Shown here piece by piece: positions 5,486-6,223 of a stretch of 6,223 bases of DNA. The notes below the pieces were generated by a model. It had not been told where the DNA came from. It ran no database searches and saw nothing but the letters and a program-made list of their open reading frames with translations. A program made the translations under genes and the position numbers. Within the stretch, counting starts at the first letter, position 1; each line of letters opens with the position of its first letter. The stretch is from assembly GCA_046715035.1 (NCBI GenBank), contig JBKJZR010000249.1, forward strand, positions 1 to 6,223, given 5' to 3'. Source of the DNA: PALSA-1004 sp046715035 (lineage in GTDB: Bacteria > Pseudomonadota > Gammaproteobacteria > Burkholderiales > SG8-41).

Positions 5486-5625
5486 GCCGTTTTTTTCGGG
5501 GGTAGGCTGACTGTGAGCATGCATGTTTTTTCGGCAGTTCATTTACGTTAGCCGCCGCCAAGGGCCACGCGCCTCGCCCTCAAGTGGAGAAAAATAGAGG
5601 ACGTAAAGGCTCGAAAGGAAGACAA

Positions 5626-5668
5626 ATGACGCATCCTCGAATGCACGTCCCAGTATTAGCTGGAATGC
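5626..5668 (+). pseudogene. Start and signal-peptide segment of the cupin, out of frame with its body
   Basis: ATG at 5626-5628 follows a strong ribosome site (AAGGAA about 6 nt upstream) and encodes MTHPRMHVPVLAGML, the first half of a plausible signal peptide. After about 5669 this frame degenerates to Arg/Pro/Gly-rich text. The next frame continues as LLCVGLPVDLAHAQA and then the cupin. Joining them needs a shift equal to one extra base here (or two lost bases) near CTTGTTGTGCG. In the cupin frame itself a TAG stands at 5657-5659, so the body cannot be extended upstream without the shift. This is either a true frameshift mutation or a base-calling or assembly error. Confidence 0.6.
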
Positions 5669-6040
5669 TTGTTGTGCGTTGGCCTGCCCGTCGATCTGGC
5701 CCACGCGCAGGCCCAGGGGTTCGCCCCAAAACTTCTCTTGCGCTCCGTGCTAAGTGGAGACGACACGAAAGAGGCCGTATTAGCATCGGCAGAGTTTGCG
5801 CCGGGTGGCACTACGGACCGCCACTCACACCCCTGGGGCGACGAGTACGTTACGGTCCTTGAAGGCACGTTGGAGCTCCGCACCGAAGGACGCGAGCCCC
5901 GCCGCGTAAGTGCGGGCGAGGCGTATCACACCCCCAGAGGACTCATTCATGAAACGCGGAATGTCGGTGGAGGCGTAGCGCGGGTTGCGACTACGTTCGT
6001 CGTTGACAAAGGCAAACCACTTACTCAGCCAGCCCCTTAG
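5669..6040 (+). CDS. Small secreted cupin-domain protein (signal peptide frame apparently broken)
   Basis: The body is a single conserved beta-barrel cupin with both motifs intact: GGTTDRHSHPWGDEYVTVLEG matches G(X)5HXH(X)4E(X)6G, and GEAYHTPRGLIHETRN matches G(X)5PXG(X)2H(X)3N. The three histidines and the glutamate would bind a metal. LPVDLAHAQAQGF at the beginning looks like the end of a signal peptide cleaved after AHA or AQA, so the protein is probably exported. The function of such stand-alone cupins ranges from enzymes to sugar or ligand binding and cannot be chosen here. The only in-frame starts near the beginning are TTG codons (5669, 5672) without a good ribosome site. The genuine start signals are at 5626 in another frame. 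Codon use is less G/C-ending than in the left-hand genes. The hydrolase gene follows 77 bp downstream on the same strand, possibly co-transcribed. Confidence 0.8.
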   Translation: MLCVGLPVDLAHAQAQGFAPKLLLRSVLSGDDTKEAVLASAEFAPGGTTDRHSHPWGDEYVTVLEGTLELRTEGREPRRVSAGEAYHTPRGLIHETRNVGGGVARVATTFVVDKGKPLTQPAP

Positions 6041-6117
6041 AGCCTCCAGTGAAGGCGGTGGCTAAACAAGCCATTCGAGGGTCGCTGGCCCACGGACCAA
6101 GGAAAGGAGCAAGCGTT

Positions 6118-6223
6118 ATGAGACAGGAGATCGCATTCAATGCCGAAGGGGTGACTTTACGGGGTTGGCTCTACCTGCCAGACCGCACGGCGGGACCTGT
6201 GCCAACGATCGTCATGGCGCATG
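6118..6223 (+). CDS. Alpha/beta hydrolase, N-terminal fragment (partial)
   Basis: ATG at 6118-6120 has a good AAGGAG ribosome site 9 nt upstream. The 35 visible codons run to the right edge and end ...PTIVMAH. The layout of a polar strand (QEIAFNAEGVTLRGWLYLP), a Pro/Gly turn, then a hydrophobic strand ending in VMAH is the first beta-hairpin and oxyanion-side HG(F) motif of the alpha/beta hydrolase fold, as in dienelactone-hydrolase and acyl-peptidase-like enzymes. The nucleophile elbow and catalytic triad lie beyond the window, so substrate and subfamily cannot be determined. AGA and TTA codons early in the gene are unusual beside the G/C-rich left-hand genes. Confidence 0.75.
   Translation, partial: MRQEIAFNAEGVTLRGWLYLPDRTAGPVPTIVMAH

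Larger units (their letters stand above)
5200..5625. other. Divergent intergenic region between radical SAM gene and cupin
   Basis: About 425 bp lie between the two divergent start sites. It holds the LexA box and two overlapping promoter candidates (separate entries) and a bulged hairpin at 5348-5370 (ACGTGA with TCACGT, CCG with CGG) in the presumed radical SAM leader. There are also AT-rich runs near 5489-5496 and 5524-5531. No convincing gene is seen. The minus-strand frame stays open from 5349 into the radical SAM gene but does not look like protein. Confidence 0.5.

Noticed and set aside
5479..5499. CTTGCAAG palindrome followed by CCG-T7-CGG as a terminator
   Set aside because: The palindrome has no loop, and the T-run lies between CCG and CGG rather than after a stem. 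No gene ends just upstream.

Overview
The window reads as chromosome of a high-GC betaproteobacterium, most likely Burkholderiales. This is inferred from three things: a tripartite tricarboxylate transporter (Bug/TctC-type) substrate-binding protein at the left edge, a PsiF-repeat protein, and strongly G/C-ending codons in the left and central genes. No rRNA or tRNA gene is visible, so the assignment is not firm.

Layout. Positions 1-138 hold the C-terminus of the TctC-like protein on the + strand. It converges on five minus-strand genes that fill most of the window. Read in their own direction (right to left) these are: a PA0069-type radical SAM protein (5199-4108), a histone-deacetylase-family amidohydrolase (3854-2898), a luciferase-like flavin monooxygenase (2610-1603), a secreted PsiF-repeat protein (1502-1101) and a secreted protein-L-isoaspartate methyltransferase (1085-276). 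Only psiF and pcm are tightly spaced (15 bp) and look like one operon. The other intergenic gaps carry dispersed-repeat DNA. On the + strand at the right are a small secreted cupin, whose signal peptide appears broken by a frameshift (start signals at 5626, body 5669-6040), and the first 35 codons of an alpha/beta hydrolase (6118 to the edge).

The two most informative non-coding signals are these. First, a textbook LexA (SOS) box at 5444-5459 lies in the divergent gap between the radical SAM gene and the cupin, overlapping possible promoters in both directions. Second, there is a set of structured repeats: a cloverleaf-like element at 4010-4082 with a Neisseria dRS3-like 20-mer, followed by a T-run that could terminate the radical SAM transcript; a REP/BIME-like pair at 3873-3954; and 10-bp-phased repeats with a perfect 19-bp inverted repeat at 2642-2824.

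I see no multi-gene novel system. The genes look like ordinary housekeeping or accessory genes. The points most worth following are possible SOS control of the radical SAM gene, the cupin frame break, and the repeat architecture. Codon use is less G/C-biased to the right of the LexA box, so the cupin/hydrolase end may have a different history from the rest.
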